Assembly: GCA_012934845.2 (NCBI GenBank)
Contig: WNNJ02003006.1
Span: 1 to 64,000, forward strand
Origin: Pomphorhynchus laevis
Taxonomy: Eukaryota; Acanthocephala; Palaeacanthocephala; Echinorhynchida; Pomphorhynchidae
DNA length: 64,000 nt
Direction: 5' to 3'
Under the pieces are notes generated by a model, which was not told where the DNA came from, made no database searches, and saw only the letters and a program-made list of their open reading frames with translations. Both the position numbers and the translations under genes were made by a program. Below, one piece after another: positions 18,857 through 27,954 of this stretch; positions within the stretch are counted from its first letter, which is position 1, and the number at the start of each line of letters is the position of its first letter.

Positions 18857-20811
18857 TTGCACCGTGCCCCATGGTTTGACATCCAATGCCTACTCTCAAA
18901 GCGTCGACTCCGCCATGCTTCTCGAGTCTATCACCGCTCTCTCAGACGTGATTTCCACTCGATCACTCCGTCTTTCCGTGATTCCTATCTTGCTCTTCGC
19001 CGGTCTCAAATCAACCTACTACGTACCAAATGCAACTCCTTCTGGCAGCATAAAATCATCACCTTATTCAACACTAAAACTCTATGGCATACTTTAAACT
19101 CAATCCTTTCTCGCTCCTCTTCGTCTTGCTACATAAATTTCTATGATTATTCGTCATTTCTCAAGACTAAAGTATCCACGTTGCTCTCTCACACCCCGGT
19201 CTCCATCCTATCCCACTCTGCCTCGCCTAGCCTCATTCTTCCGGAACTCTTTCATCTTCACCCTGTCTCACCTACCGAAGTATCATATGTCCTCATGTCC
19301 TTGCCCAACAAAACCTCACCTGCCGATCCCCTGCCTACTCACATATTAAAATCCACCTGCTCATCGATATCCCCGTTTCTCACAACCTTGTTTAACTCGT
19401 CCATCCGCAGTCGTATCTTCCCTCCACACTGGAAATCCGCAATCGTTCGTCCCCTCCTTAAGAAACAATCGTCGACCCCTCCCTTCCTTCTAGCTATCAC
19501 CCCATTTCACTACTCCCTACTCTTTCTAAGCTCTTAGAACGTCTCATCTTAATACAGATCAACGCTTATCTCTCTTCATCCAATCTCTACCCTCATTTTC
19601 AATCCGCTTTCCGCTCTAATCACTCCACAGAAATCGCTTGCATGAAAGTTTACAACGACTTACTCATTTCTCGAGACAAGGCTCTATATAGTGTTCTCAT
19701 ATCCCTCGACCTCTCCTCCGCATTCGACATTGTCGACAACTCCGTCGTCCTTTCCGCCTTCGTTATGATTCGGCTTTCCTTCTTCCTCCGTAGCATGGTT
19801 TGCCTCATATCTTTCCAACCGTTCCTTTCGTGTCTGCTCAAATTCATCATCCTCCCCTCACATCCCTATCTTTTGCGAGTTCCCACAAGGTTCTGTCCTA
19901 GGTCCCCTGCTTTTCTCTCTTCTGCTTGGCGATCTCTATCCATTTATCAAACCCTACTCCTTTAACGTCATGCAGTACGCCGATGACATCCTCATCTATG
20001 CTCATGCACCCGTACATCGCATACACGATATCGGCATTTCTGCCTCCAACTGTCTTTCTTCTATCTACAAACGTCTCTCCAATCTCCATCTAGTTCTTAA
20101 CCCCGACAAGTCCAAAATAATGTGAATCCTCCCCCGTAAACCAATCATATCTCATCCCACTGTATCTTTTGCCTCATCGATCATCCTCATAGCCCACAAT
20201 CTCACTTTCTTAGGTTTCCATTTCGATGATCACCTTTCTCTTAAACTCTTCGTCCGTGACAAGGTCCGCATGATCTAACTTAATTCTCCGTGACATCCGC
20301 CGTATCTGCCCCCTTATCGACTTCCGCTCTTGTATGTCTCTTCTTTAAACGCTTCTTTTTCCTAAAATCGATTACTACCTTAGCCTTTTCGCCAATTCTC
20401 CAAAATCCATAATCCTATCCCTACAACGAATAATCAACACATCCTTTCGAGTGCTCTTTTGTCTCCGTCGCTTCGACCACACATCCACATATTTTGCCCA
20501 ACTCTCCTGGCCAACCATCCACATCCGCATCAAACTCCGCCTTCTTCTCGTAACTTTTTCGTCTCATCGCTGTCGGCTCCCCATCGTTCATCAACCTTCC
20601 TTTCTTAGACGATACTCGCCCCACCTCGCTATCGCTGCGTTCCTGTCATACCCTCTTACTCCACGTTCCCAATTACTCCAACAACTACGGTCTCCGATCC
20701 TTCATTGTCGCCGCCTCACTCGCCTGAAATCAACTCCCTCTCGACATCCGCCGCGCTCTCTCCTTTATCACATTCAAACACCTCCTCCGTTCACACCTTC
20801 TCGACACCTGA
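18857..20811 (+). pseudogene. LINE A1 reverse transcriptase and C-terminal region
   Basis: Frames include LPNKTSPADPLPTHILKS (motif 1 region), FPPHWKSAIVRPLLKK (2), LISLDLSSAFDIVDNS (motif A with the first catalytic Asp), CPRSP in place of the usual PQGSVLGPL in another frame, QYADDILIYAHAP (motif C, YADD intact) and LNPDKSKIM. The C-terminal part has RRFDHTSTYFAQLSWPTIHIRIKLR and ends in FKHLLRSHLLDT. Several frameshifts make it inactive. Confidence 0.75.
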
Positions 20812-20842
20812 TTCACAGTTTTGTTTTGTTGTGGTCATGTAA

Positions 20843-20858
20843 GCGTGCGCTGGCACGC
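20843..20858 (+). promoter_or_regulatory. Conserved 3'-end hairpin of LINE A
   Basis: GCGTGC and GCACGC pair around a 4-base loop. The same hairpin, with changing loop and compensating arm changes, sits at the same distance from the 3' end in the copies at 39677-39692 (-), 41769-41785 (+), 44147-44162 (+) and 54793-54808 (-). A 3' stem recognised by the element's own polymerase is a known feature of some non-LTR elements; that role here is inference. Confidence 0.6.
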
Positions 20859-21068
20859 ATTTGCTACGTTAAAAAAATATAAAATTTTTTTTTATCTAAG
20901 GTCAATTACTATGCCACAGTATTAGCTTAAAATTTGATTGATATATTAATTTATATCGTTACAGCCCCATTAAAAAGTACTTTTTGTTTAAAAATAAAGC
21001 TTAGGAAATACAGTCATTATAGCTTTATTTACCACTGTTAATAGACTAATTACTTTATTTTAAAAACG

Positions 21069-21236
21069 GTCATTTCGCCCTAAACTAAGCAATGCCGACA
21101 AAATCGTGTATTTAAAAATCAACGTTTGTCAAATTTTACATCTTAAACAAAAGAGTTCAAAGGAAGCAAAGTTGAGATTCTGTCGAATGGGGACAGAGTG
21201 ACCAAATGTAGGGTTTAGTCATTTCGCCCTAAAATC
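21069..21236. repeat. Direct repeat gtcatttcgccctaaa, 149 bases apart
   Basis: The 16-base word occurs at 21069-21084 and 21218-21233, each followed by a similar aagcaatg or gagtaatg. The enclosed segment has no coding sequence. The pair could be ends of a small element or a chance relic of duplication. The surrounding 20900-21700 holds nothing else I can identify. Confidence 0.4.
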
Positions 21237-21706
21237 GAGTAATGATCAGGTATTGACTTAATCAATACTTTAAATAAATAATAAAATATTGAAACAACCA
21301 TCAACTAATTCGGCGTAAACAATAAGGAATTAATGGAACAAGAATATTTCCTAAATCATTACTTTTCCTTATTTTGTATTTACTTGAGTAAATCAGCATT
21401 TTTACAGTATTCATCAACTAATTCATTGTAAAATATAAAAATATTAGCAAAACTATTATAAAAATATTATTATTACATTTCAGCTGATTATATTTTATTG
21501 TTTAAAATCGAGCCAATTACAGCTGTAAGTGTAATGCAATTTATAATTTTTAGTAATTTTTAATGATGAAATGGTGATTTGCGATTATTTTTATAAATGT
21601 TAATTTAACGCAGAATGATTTTTATTTATTATAATTTGAGAATCATTACAAAAATAGTTTTGTAAAATACAAACTTTATTTATACATATATTTAAGGTTT
21701 ACATAT

Positions 21707-22630
21707 ATGTTTAGATATATGTATATATACAAATCTTTTTTAAAAGATATGCATATATACGATCAATTAGAAATATTAAAACAACTTTTAAGAGATAATA
21801 AGCTAAAAGATCTTTATGTAAATATAAGAAGTTTTTCTAAAGATATCATATGTTCAATAAATCAAAAATTAATTAACGACTATGATAGGCTAAGTTGTAT
21901 AATAGACAGTTATTGTAATACAAAATACTATAATCGTACAATAAATGTAAATAATAACAATAGAAAATATACATTAACCATAAACTTCATTAATAAATGT
22001 ATAGATAACATAAATATAGCCGGACTTTTAAATAATTCTAAAAGTAAAGAAATAATAGGGTCAGATTTAAGTAAATATATTCCTAAAATAAGGTATAAAC
22101 TCCTACCACCATTAGGACGAAAAATTTGTAATTATAATAAAGAATTAAAATCAATATGTAACGATAATATTAGAAACATAATGGAAACAGAATGCAATTG
22201 TAAAAGTCTTAGTTTTGATAAAATAAATGAACATATGTGTAAAGAATTATTGGAGCTAAATCAAAAAAAGATGATTATTTTATTAGATATTTCGCTAACC
22301 TCTGTTAGTATCTTCAAAAAATTACTGGGCAAAATTATTAGATAATTTTATGAAGATGCTTACAGAGGTAAGCGAAATATCAAATAAAATTTTCCTACTT
22401 TCTTTAATCCAGCTCCAATAATTCTTTATTAATAATGAATAATTATCAACTATTTAAGAACATATATATCCCCATAATCTAGAATTAATTAAAAATGGTG
22501 AATTAAGGAAAATGATATCAAAAGGGAATAAATATAGATTAATTTTTTTAATTATAAATTTTATAAATAATAAAATTATAATTACATTTACAAGGACGTT
22601 AAAGAATTGTCTTGGTTATTATAAATTCTT
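21707..22630 (+). mobile_element. Penelope-like element copy 2, N-terminal fragment
   Basis: A 212-codon frame (21707-22345) contains RDNKLKDLYVNIRSFSKD, YCNTKYYNRTINVNNNN, SKEIIGSDLSKYIPKIRYK and ETECNCKSLSFDKINEHMC, nearly identical to the minus-strand copy at 8.2-8.5 kb. This copy lacks the frameshift seen there. The protein is cut at 22235 by a foldback (22240-22440), and a short continuation with ELRKMISKGNKYRL follows at about 22500. No polymerase domain remains. The first 20 codons, MFRYMYIYKSF..., do not match the other copy and are probably flanking sequence. Confidence 0.7.
22240..22440. repeat. Foldback with paired hammerhead-like motifs, ATAT-type
   Basis: Arms of about 75 bases begin with aaagaattattggagct and end with its complement. 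The minus-strand motif (22317-22286) is TTGAAGA, stem TACTAACAGAGGTTAGC, GAA, ATAT, C. The plus-strand motif (22350-22381) is ATGAAGA, stem TGCTTACAGAGGTAAGC, GAA, ATAT, C, with TTT before and AAA after the core as the start of stem I. Only the first core base departs from consensus. The structure sits inside the Penelope-like reading frame, so it was inserted there or formed at its truncation point. Confidence 0.6.
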
Positions 22631-22860
22631 ACAAATTATTATAAAATAAACAATATAAAAATAAAGTAAAGGCAAGACAGATAGTCCTGCTCTGACTGCG
22701 ATCGAAATCGTTACACAGTCATACCGGGATACAAGGGCTCTGACTAGCGAGCAGAACGGTGACTAAGCCCCCTCATTTACCGGTTCGAAGATATATCCGC
22801 CACACAATTAATTGTCCGTACAATCGGCTTCATTCCCAATGACAATGAGCAAACCTCAAA

Positions 22861-22990
22861 ACTATCACAGACGCTGTGGATGCAATGGGCAGAATGCAGT
22901 TTGCAATGGGTGTAAATGTGCTAAAGCTGGAAGATATTGCTCAGACTGTTCTGCTCCAAACTGATGTAACCGTGATCCATTATTAGCTGT
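22861..22990 (+). pseudogene. LINE F2 N-terminal CXC (tesmin/TSO1-like) Cys-rich motif
   Basis: The frame reads RRCGCNGQNAVCNGCKCAK and AGRYCSDCSAPN, then TGA and CNR. The C-x-C ... C-x2-C-x-C ... C-x2-C spacing is that of CXC-type DNA-binding motifs. It is found at the N-terminus of other elements of this class, where it may guide binding to nucleic acid. One in-frame TGA at 22962-22964 interrupts it. Confidence 0.6.
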
Positions 22991-23939
22991 TAATATTAGT
23001 GGCCCGGCGAATTTAACTATGACGGTAGTTCGAGACAATGCATAATGCATCTTCCGATGTTCCCAGTGAGAATTGCACTTTACAAACTGGATCAAATCTA
23101 GTTTGCAGTGTGGATTCCGTATACAACCGAGCGATACCCGAGGAAGGCGCTGAGCATCTTACTGATCGGTCAATCCCGACATTTGGTTTTCCAATTTTGA
23201 TATGCCAATAAATCGAGCCTATACAGAAGTTATCTCGTGATCCTCAAACGTATATCATTTACCCAAGTGTAATGCTAGCAAAGACTTTGTCGATATACTT
23301 GTGAGTTTGTACTCCCTTTGCACTTCAGATTCAAGTAAAATAAAGTGCACTTTTATGCTTATTGGAGTCCACTGCCAAATAATTCTACAGAAAACACCTC
23401 GCCCCAATTCTGCCACTATTCGTAAAAACATCACCAGGAGGTTAGCGCTCTGAAAAGAAGGAAAACTTCGTGAATTGATACAAGAAGCTCAAATTATACA
23501 GCATGATCATAGATTGAGAGTCAAGTATGTGGCTCCAAGAAGTTGTTGGGTCCCTTCGTTTTGCAACTTAATGTCGCTCGGCAAGACACGGGCTGCAATG
23601 CGACTTCTCGCTAATCCTGATAAGATATCACCGGTTATGTCGTTAGATCAGGAAATTGGGGGGGGTCAGACCGTTAAGGACAAACTTAAAGAACTTAATT
23701 TTAGGGGTGATAGTCTTAATGATATAGCAGTTTGAGACACCGTCTTTTAGGGATTTATACTAACAACCAAATCAGATTTTGCGATATCTCTCCAGATGAC
23801 GTAATCAATGCAGCCTGTCACAATAAAGGTGTTGCTGATCCATCCGGTATCGATGCTTCAGGTTGGCGCGCAATGCTTGAGTCATTTGGCTAGAGCTCGC
23901 TTCGATTAGCTAAGAGTCTTGCTGATTTGTCGATTTTGG

Positions 23940-24740
23940 TTGCGACAACTGAATTACGTCCGGATGAGCTTGATGCCTTTTAAGTTCGCCGTCTTATTCC
24001 AATTGATAAAAATCCTGGAATTCGACCGATCGGGAGTAGCGATGTTCCCTGTCGTATAATTGGGAAGATACTAGCTCGTAGAATCTCGGCGGATCTTCAA
24101 TATGTTTTCCGTTGTTCAATTATGTGCTGGCCAAAGAGGCGGAGAGGAATTGGATATTCATTCTGTTAGGGAGTTGTATTCAGAAAATGAATTTAACTGT
24201 GTCCTACAACAACTAGATGCTAGCAACGCATTCAATAGGATAAAATCGGAAGGTTGCATTGACTAATGTGGATAAAGTTCGCCCTTCCTTAACTACGGTC
24301 CTTTGAAATTTCTATGAAAGTGATACTGTCCTAAAGATAAACGATGAAACAAGGTATTCCAAAGAAGGATTTACCCGAGGCGATCCATTTGCCATGATAG
24401 CTTTTGCGGCATCGACATTACCACTCTAATGAGCTTAAAAAATGAATCATATGGAGTAGAGCAACGTTGGTTTGCCGACGATGCTTATTGCGTTGGTAAG
24501 GACCATGAGTTGCTTAAAATGTGGAATCTCATCCGAGCAATTAGTCCCAACTACGGTTTCTATGTAAACCCTGAGAAATGTCCGTTACTGGTACATGTTA
24601 GTAACCATCTTCAAGCGTCTAATATTTTTGCTCAGTCAGCTCTGAAATTGGTCTGTGATAGTTTGCGTATTCTTGGTTCAGCTGTTGAGACTATTGATTT
24701 TGTTGAAGACTTTGTTAGATCAAAGGTTTAAGAGTGGAAT
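23940..24740 (+). pseudogene. LINE F2 reverse transcriptase
   Basis: Recognisable blocks, across changing frames, are ELRPDELDAF, RLIPIDKNPGIRPIGSSD, RIIGKILARRI, then QRWFADDAYCVGKDHELLK (catalytic FADD at about 24471), YGFYVNPEKCPLLVHVS and LRILGSAVETIDFVEDFV. The DKNPG(I/V)RPIG and FADD pattern is diagnostic of this polymerase group. The fingers and palm are intact enough to recognise but not to function. Confidence 0.7.
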
Positions 24741-25034
24741 GTAATGATACTAAAGCTAATTAACGTTGTCCACGAAAGCCCCCACATTGCCTACTCAACA
24801 CAAATTTAATCTCTAAAATTCAGATTGAATTTCATTCAACGAACCTGCCCTGTGAATACAGCATATTATGAAAGTATCCATGATACTGTTATGAACGACC
24901 TAATGCCGGTAATTACTGGAATCAGCGACCTGGAGTGATATTAGGGTGCCTTTGAGTTTCCTATTGGTTTTGGCGGACTTGGGATCGAATTTCCAGAATG
25001 TTGGTCGTTTTTCGCGTATGAAGTTTCGGTCAGG

Positions 25035-25923
25035 ATGAGCAGACTCTTGCTAGATGAACTGTTTGGCAATGCTCTGGTCGTTGAGCAAAATCGCATTGCA
25101 GCCGACATCGATTTTAAAAGAATTGAAGTTTTTCGGAATCGATTCTTGCACATCAAGCAAAACGAATTTAATGACAATGTTATTCTTGAATATACCTCTC
25201 AAAATAAGGCTTCGACTTGGATATCGGCTAAGCCTTTAAGAAAGGCTGGATATACACTCAGCAAACTGCAGTTCTACGATGCTTTTGCAATCCGATATGG
25301 ATGGCAGCCACACAACCCGTCTTCTTATTGTCAGTGTGCAGATTTGTCCAGCATGTCACATGCTCAGTCTTGCCAGGCAGGTGGGTTGCCGACAATCATC
25401 CACAAATAGTTCGAGATTTGATTGCTAACGAGCTATCGTGCGTTGCAAACTGTGTATGCATTGAGCCTACTCTTCAGGCAGTACTCGAGTTTGTGACTCG
25501 GGTACTTTGGTTGGTGATTGTACAGAGAGGTCCTTACTGGACATCAATGTTTTTAATCATTTTGCTCCATCCTATTCAGCTGGTCCTGTCTCATCAAAAT
25601 TCATGTATCATTTACAACGAAAACGAGCTAAATACGGTGAAATGATTGAGAGTATTGAGAGAGCGCACTTTGTGCCGATGATTTTTGCTGCGAATGGGGG
25701 CACTGGACCTTCTGCGTCGAAAATGTTAAAATGGATCGCGCAGCTCAGAGCTTCCAGATCGTCCATCCATTATAATGAATACATTAATTCCCTTCGATGT
25801 AGAATCGGATTTGCATTCGCAAGGATTTCGTCAATGTGCATTCGGTTAGCACGATCTACCAGAAACAATCCAATTCAAAATGGTTTCAAACATAATGTTT
25901 TCATGGGACCCATTAGCGGGTAA
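25035..25923 (+). pseudogene. LINE F2 C-terminal region, possible nuclease-like fold
   Basis: Frames at 25035-25409 and 25507-25923 give LRKAGYTLSKLQFYDAFAIRYGW, a region resembling CxC...H knuckles, and SLLDINVFNHFAPSYSAG, HFVPMIFAANGGTGPSAS, SLRCRIGFAFARISSMCIR. The spaced LD ... LDI.VFN pattern could be the core of a restriction-like nuclease, as in R2-type elements; this is inference. The equivalent block in copy 1 (2779-3315) is better preserved. Confidence 0.6.
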
Positions 25924-26094
25924 CCTTGTAAATGTAATTAAAAATAATTATTGTATTAAAAAATAAATAAAAAAGCTTTTATATAATAACTGTATGCATA
26001 TAAAATAACTCTATTAAATATAATAAAATAATATCAATAATATAATAAATTAAAGTAACAAAAAATTAGGTTTATACATAATAACTGTATATAT

Positions 26095-27912
26095 AAAAGA
26101 AATACTTCTGCTTCTTGAATATCTTCCAGAAGGAAGCATGAGAGGGATTGATACGAGCAATACTCATCCTGCCATACTTAGCTGGAGCCTATATCTAGAA
26201 CTCTTGTATTCATTTGAGAGAGAATGCCTGAAGGAATCAGAGAAATTAAAAGACGTAGCATTTTAGCTATGACTTTCAGTTTAATCAAATGGGACTATAA
26301 ATGCGACCTTTGTAGGTAGCCGAAAGGATCTCGTTAGCTTGCGAAGAGAGGTAGGAATTAAATTCGGTCAAACTCTCATTTTCTATCCTGGGAAAGAGCT
26401 GGATAGCTGCCTGAAAGAACGCCAGAAGATGAACGCCAGAAGAACGCGGAAGATTTTAAGAAACATTTAACTAGGGTTAAAAGACCTTGAGGTGAATAAG
26501 AGTGAGGAGGGGTTATGTACGGAGTGAAGTGTGTGCAGATATGCTTTGGAATAAATCGAATGATGTCCTGGGGTAGACGGATAGACCGCGTCTTCTGAAG
26601 GACTATAACATCTACATCTCTACCAGATAGAAGCCTAAGGGCAGAAGTACCTCCCAAGTTCCACTGAAGGATATTCAGTGAAAAAGGCTCTTGAGTACTT
26701 CCCATCGCGATTGTTTAACAGGAGTGGGACGCCTCGCCTAGTCTGAACAAGAGGCGAAAAGGTCACTCTTTCCAACTCCATTTCCAACAAGTGAAGACAT
26801 TTGCCAACTGACATTATCTTCATTTTTCTCATTTAATTGGCTGAAATTAAGCTTTAACAGGCCAGTTTCAAGGGCGGAATGAGCTGAGATGATCCAGACC
26901 TTTTCTTTGATTTAGAAAACTTCTTGGAGGCCTTAACACTCTCCACAAAAGGAGAACTGAGATATTCAGCAAATCGATTCATTAAAGTTAAAATAAGATT
27001 TTCAAAATGGATTCTTGAAGCTCGCAATTTATAGTCTATAATCTTGAGAATCTTATGGTTATACGGCTTGACTTCTGAGGCGGTTGATATAGCCTCACTG
27101 AAAGAGATCGGCTAGGACTTTAGGCATATATGCCTCTTTTGATAAACTTTGAAGTGATTACACTTCTTAGACCACGCGGGGTGCTCCCCCCACGGTTGGA
27201 GCAATTTGGCCTTTCAACACAGTTTCCGGAGTCAGCTGAAGATCCACATTCCCCGCATTTCTGGGATAGGCACAGCTAGATGTCCAATGGCCCCACTTGT
27301 GACATTTATTGCAGTGGGGGGGGGTTAAAGCAATACATTGCTTTAACCCCACTGCAGTAAGGCTTTAAAGCTTTAACCCCCCAAATTTATTACATTGGGA
27401 GGTGGGGTTTAAAGCAATACATTCACTGCTTTAAATGTATTCTAAAGAATACATTTAAAGAAATGTCTTCCTTATAAAAACAGAAGAAAATTGTTAATCT
27501 TAACGTCGCCAAAATAGGTTTATGTGAAATAGTAGCCATCTTAGAAAAGGAGTCATTGAAAAATGTCACGTATGCCTCTGCTAAGTCAGAAGTAGCAAAT
27601 TTTATCTTAATTTCTGCTTCTTAGTATTTTACATAATTGAAAATAATCCTTTTATTGCAGAGCGGCAAAACCTCTCGAAAATGTATTGAATAGATTTTGT
27701 CTATTAATTGGTTTTAGAAGCTTGATAACAATTAGATTAGACAATTTGGAGATAGGGGTAAGTTCCTCATTAGGAAGACAATCAGAAAAAGTTAAAGTAC
27801 TAACCTTATTTCCTGCATTATTTTGCTGCAAATTTAGCGAAAATTTACTTACCTTTGGACACTCCGGCATTGCACTTGTTTCCATTGACAAAATCTGGCA
27901 AAGTATATCATA
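26095..27912 (-). mobile_element. LINE family B copy 1, rearranged fragment
   Basis: Read from 27912 downward, it has an ORF1 start (KVSKFSLNLQQNN, ELTPISKLSNLIVIKLLKPI) and CCHC knuckles (CNKCHKWGHWTSSC, 27352-27167). The ORF2 endonuclease start follows (EPFSLNILQWNLGGTSALRLLSGRDVDVIVLQ in parts, 26705-26376), and then a jump to the region after the endonuclease (about 26370-26095). The jump removes several hundred bases and is marked by a repeated gccagaag filler near 26430-26450. The 3' half is missing. It lies head to head with copy 2, with about 45 bases between. Confidence 0.7.
27311..27480. repeat. Local hairpin and duplication cascade at the knuckle codons
   Basis: A run of nine G followed by ttaaagcaatacattgcttt and CCCC forms a hairpin (27311-27355). 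The words ttaaagcaatacatt and aaagctttaacccc then reappear at 27365-27380 and 27405-27425, with further palindromes to 27480. The cascade interrupts ORF1 of LINE B copy 1 just before the knuckle HCNKCHKWGHW. Confidence 0.6.
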
Positions 27913-27954
27913 AGTTTAAAATTATTCACAATTTATATTTGTAAATCAGAATCT

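Larger units (their letters stand above)
16745..20897 (+). mobile_element. LINE family A copy 1 (CR1-like), nearly full length
   Basis: This is a non-LTR retrotransposon with two reading frames, both interrupted. It comprises an ORF1 with PHD-like finger (16835-17071) and a C-terminal part (17110-17838), an AP-type endonuclease (about 17840-18830), a reverse transcriptase (about 18860-20400) and a C-terminal region ending at 20811. The 3' end carries a 16-base hairpin (20843-20858) and a tail ending in a T run. The sense strand is markedly pyrimidine-rich, unlike the AT-rich surroundings, which makes the boundaries easy to see. Roughly ten frame changes or stops separate the pieces. The first 300 bases appear to come from a different LINE, as described in the findings. 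Confidence 0.85.
22690..25930 (+). mobile_element. LINE family F copy 2, near full length but degraded
   Basis: The element starts with a GC-richer leader at about 22690. It continues with a Cys-rich N-terminal domain (22861-22990), a reverse transcriptase (about 23940-24740) and a C-terminal region ending at 25923. It differs from the other LINEs here in having no AP endonuclease. Its architecture matches a class of non-LTR polymerases common in cnidarian and other invertebrate genomes. I cannot place it firmly in a named clade. Many frameshifts and stops are present. Confidence 0.75.
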
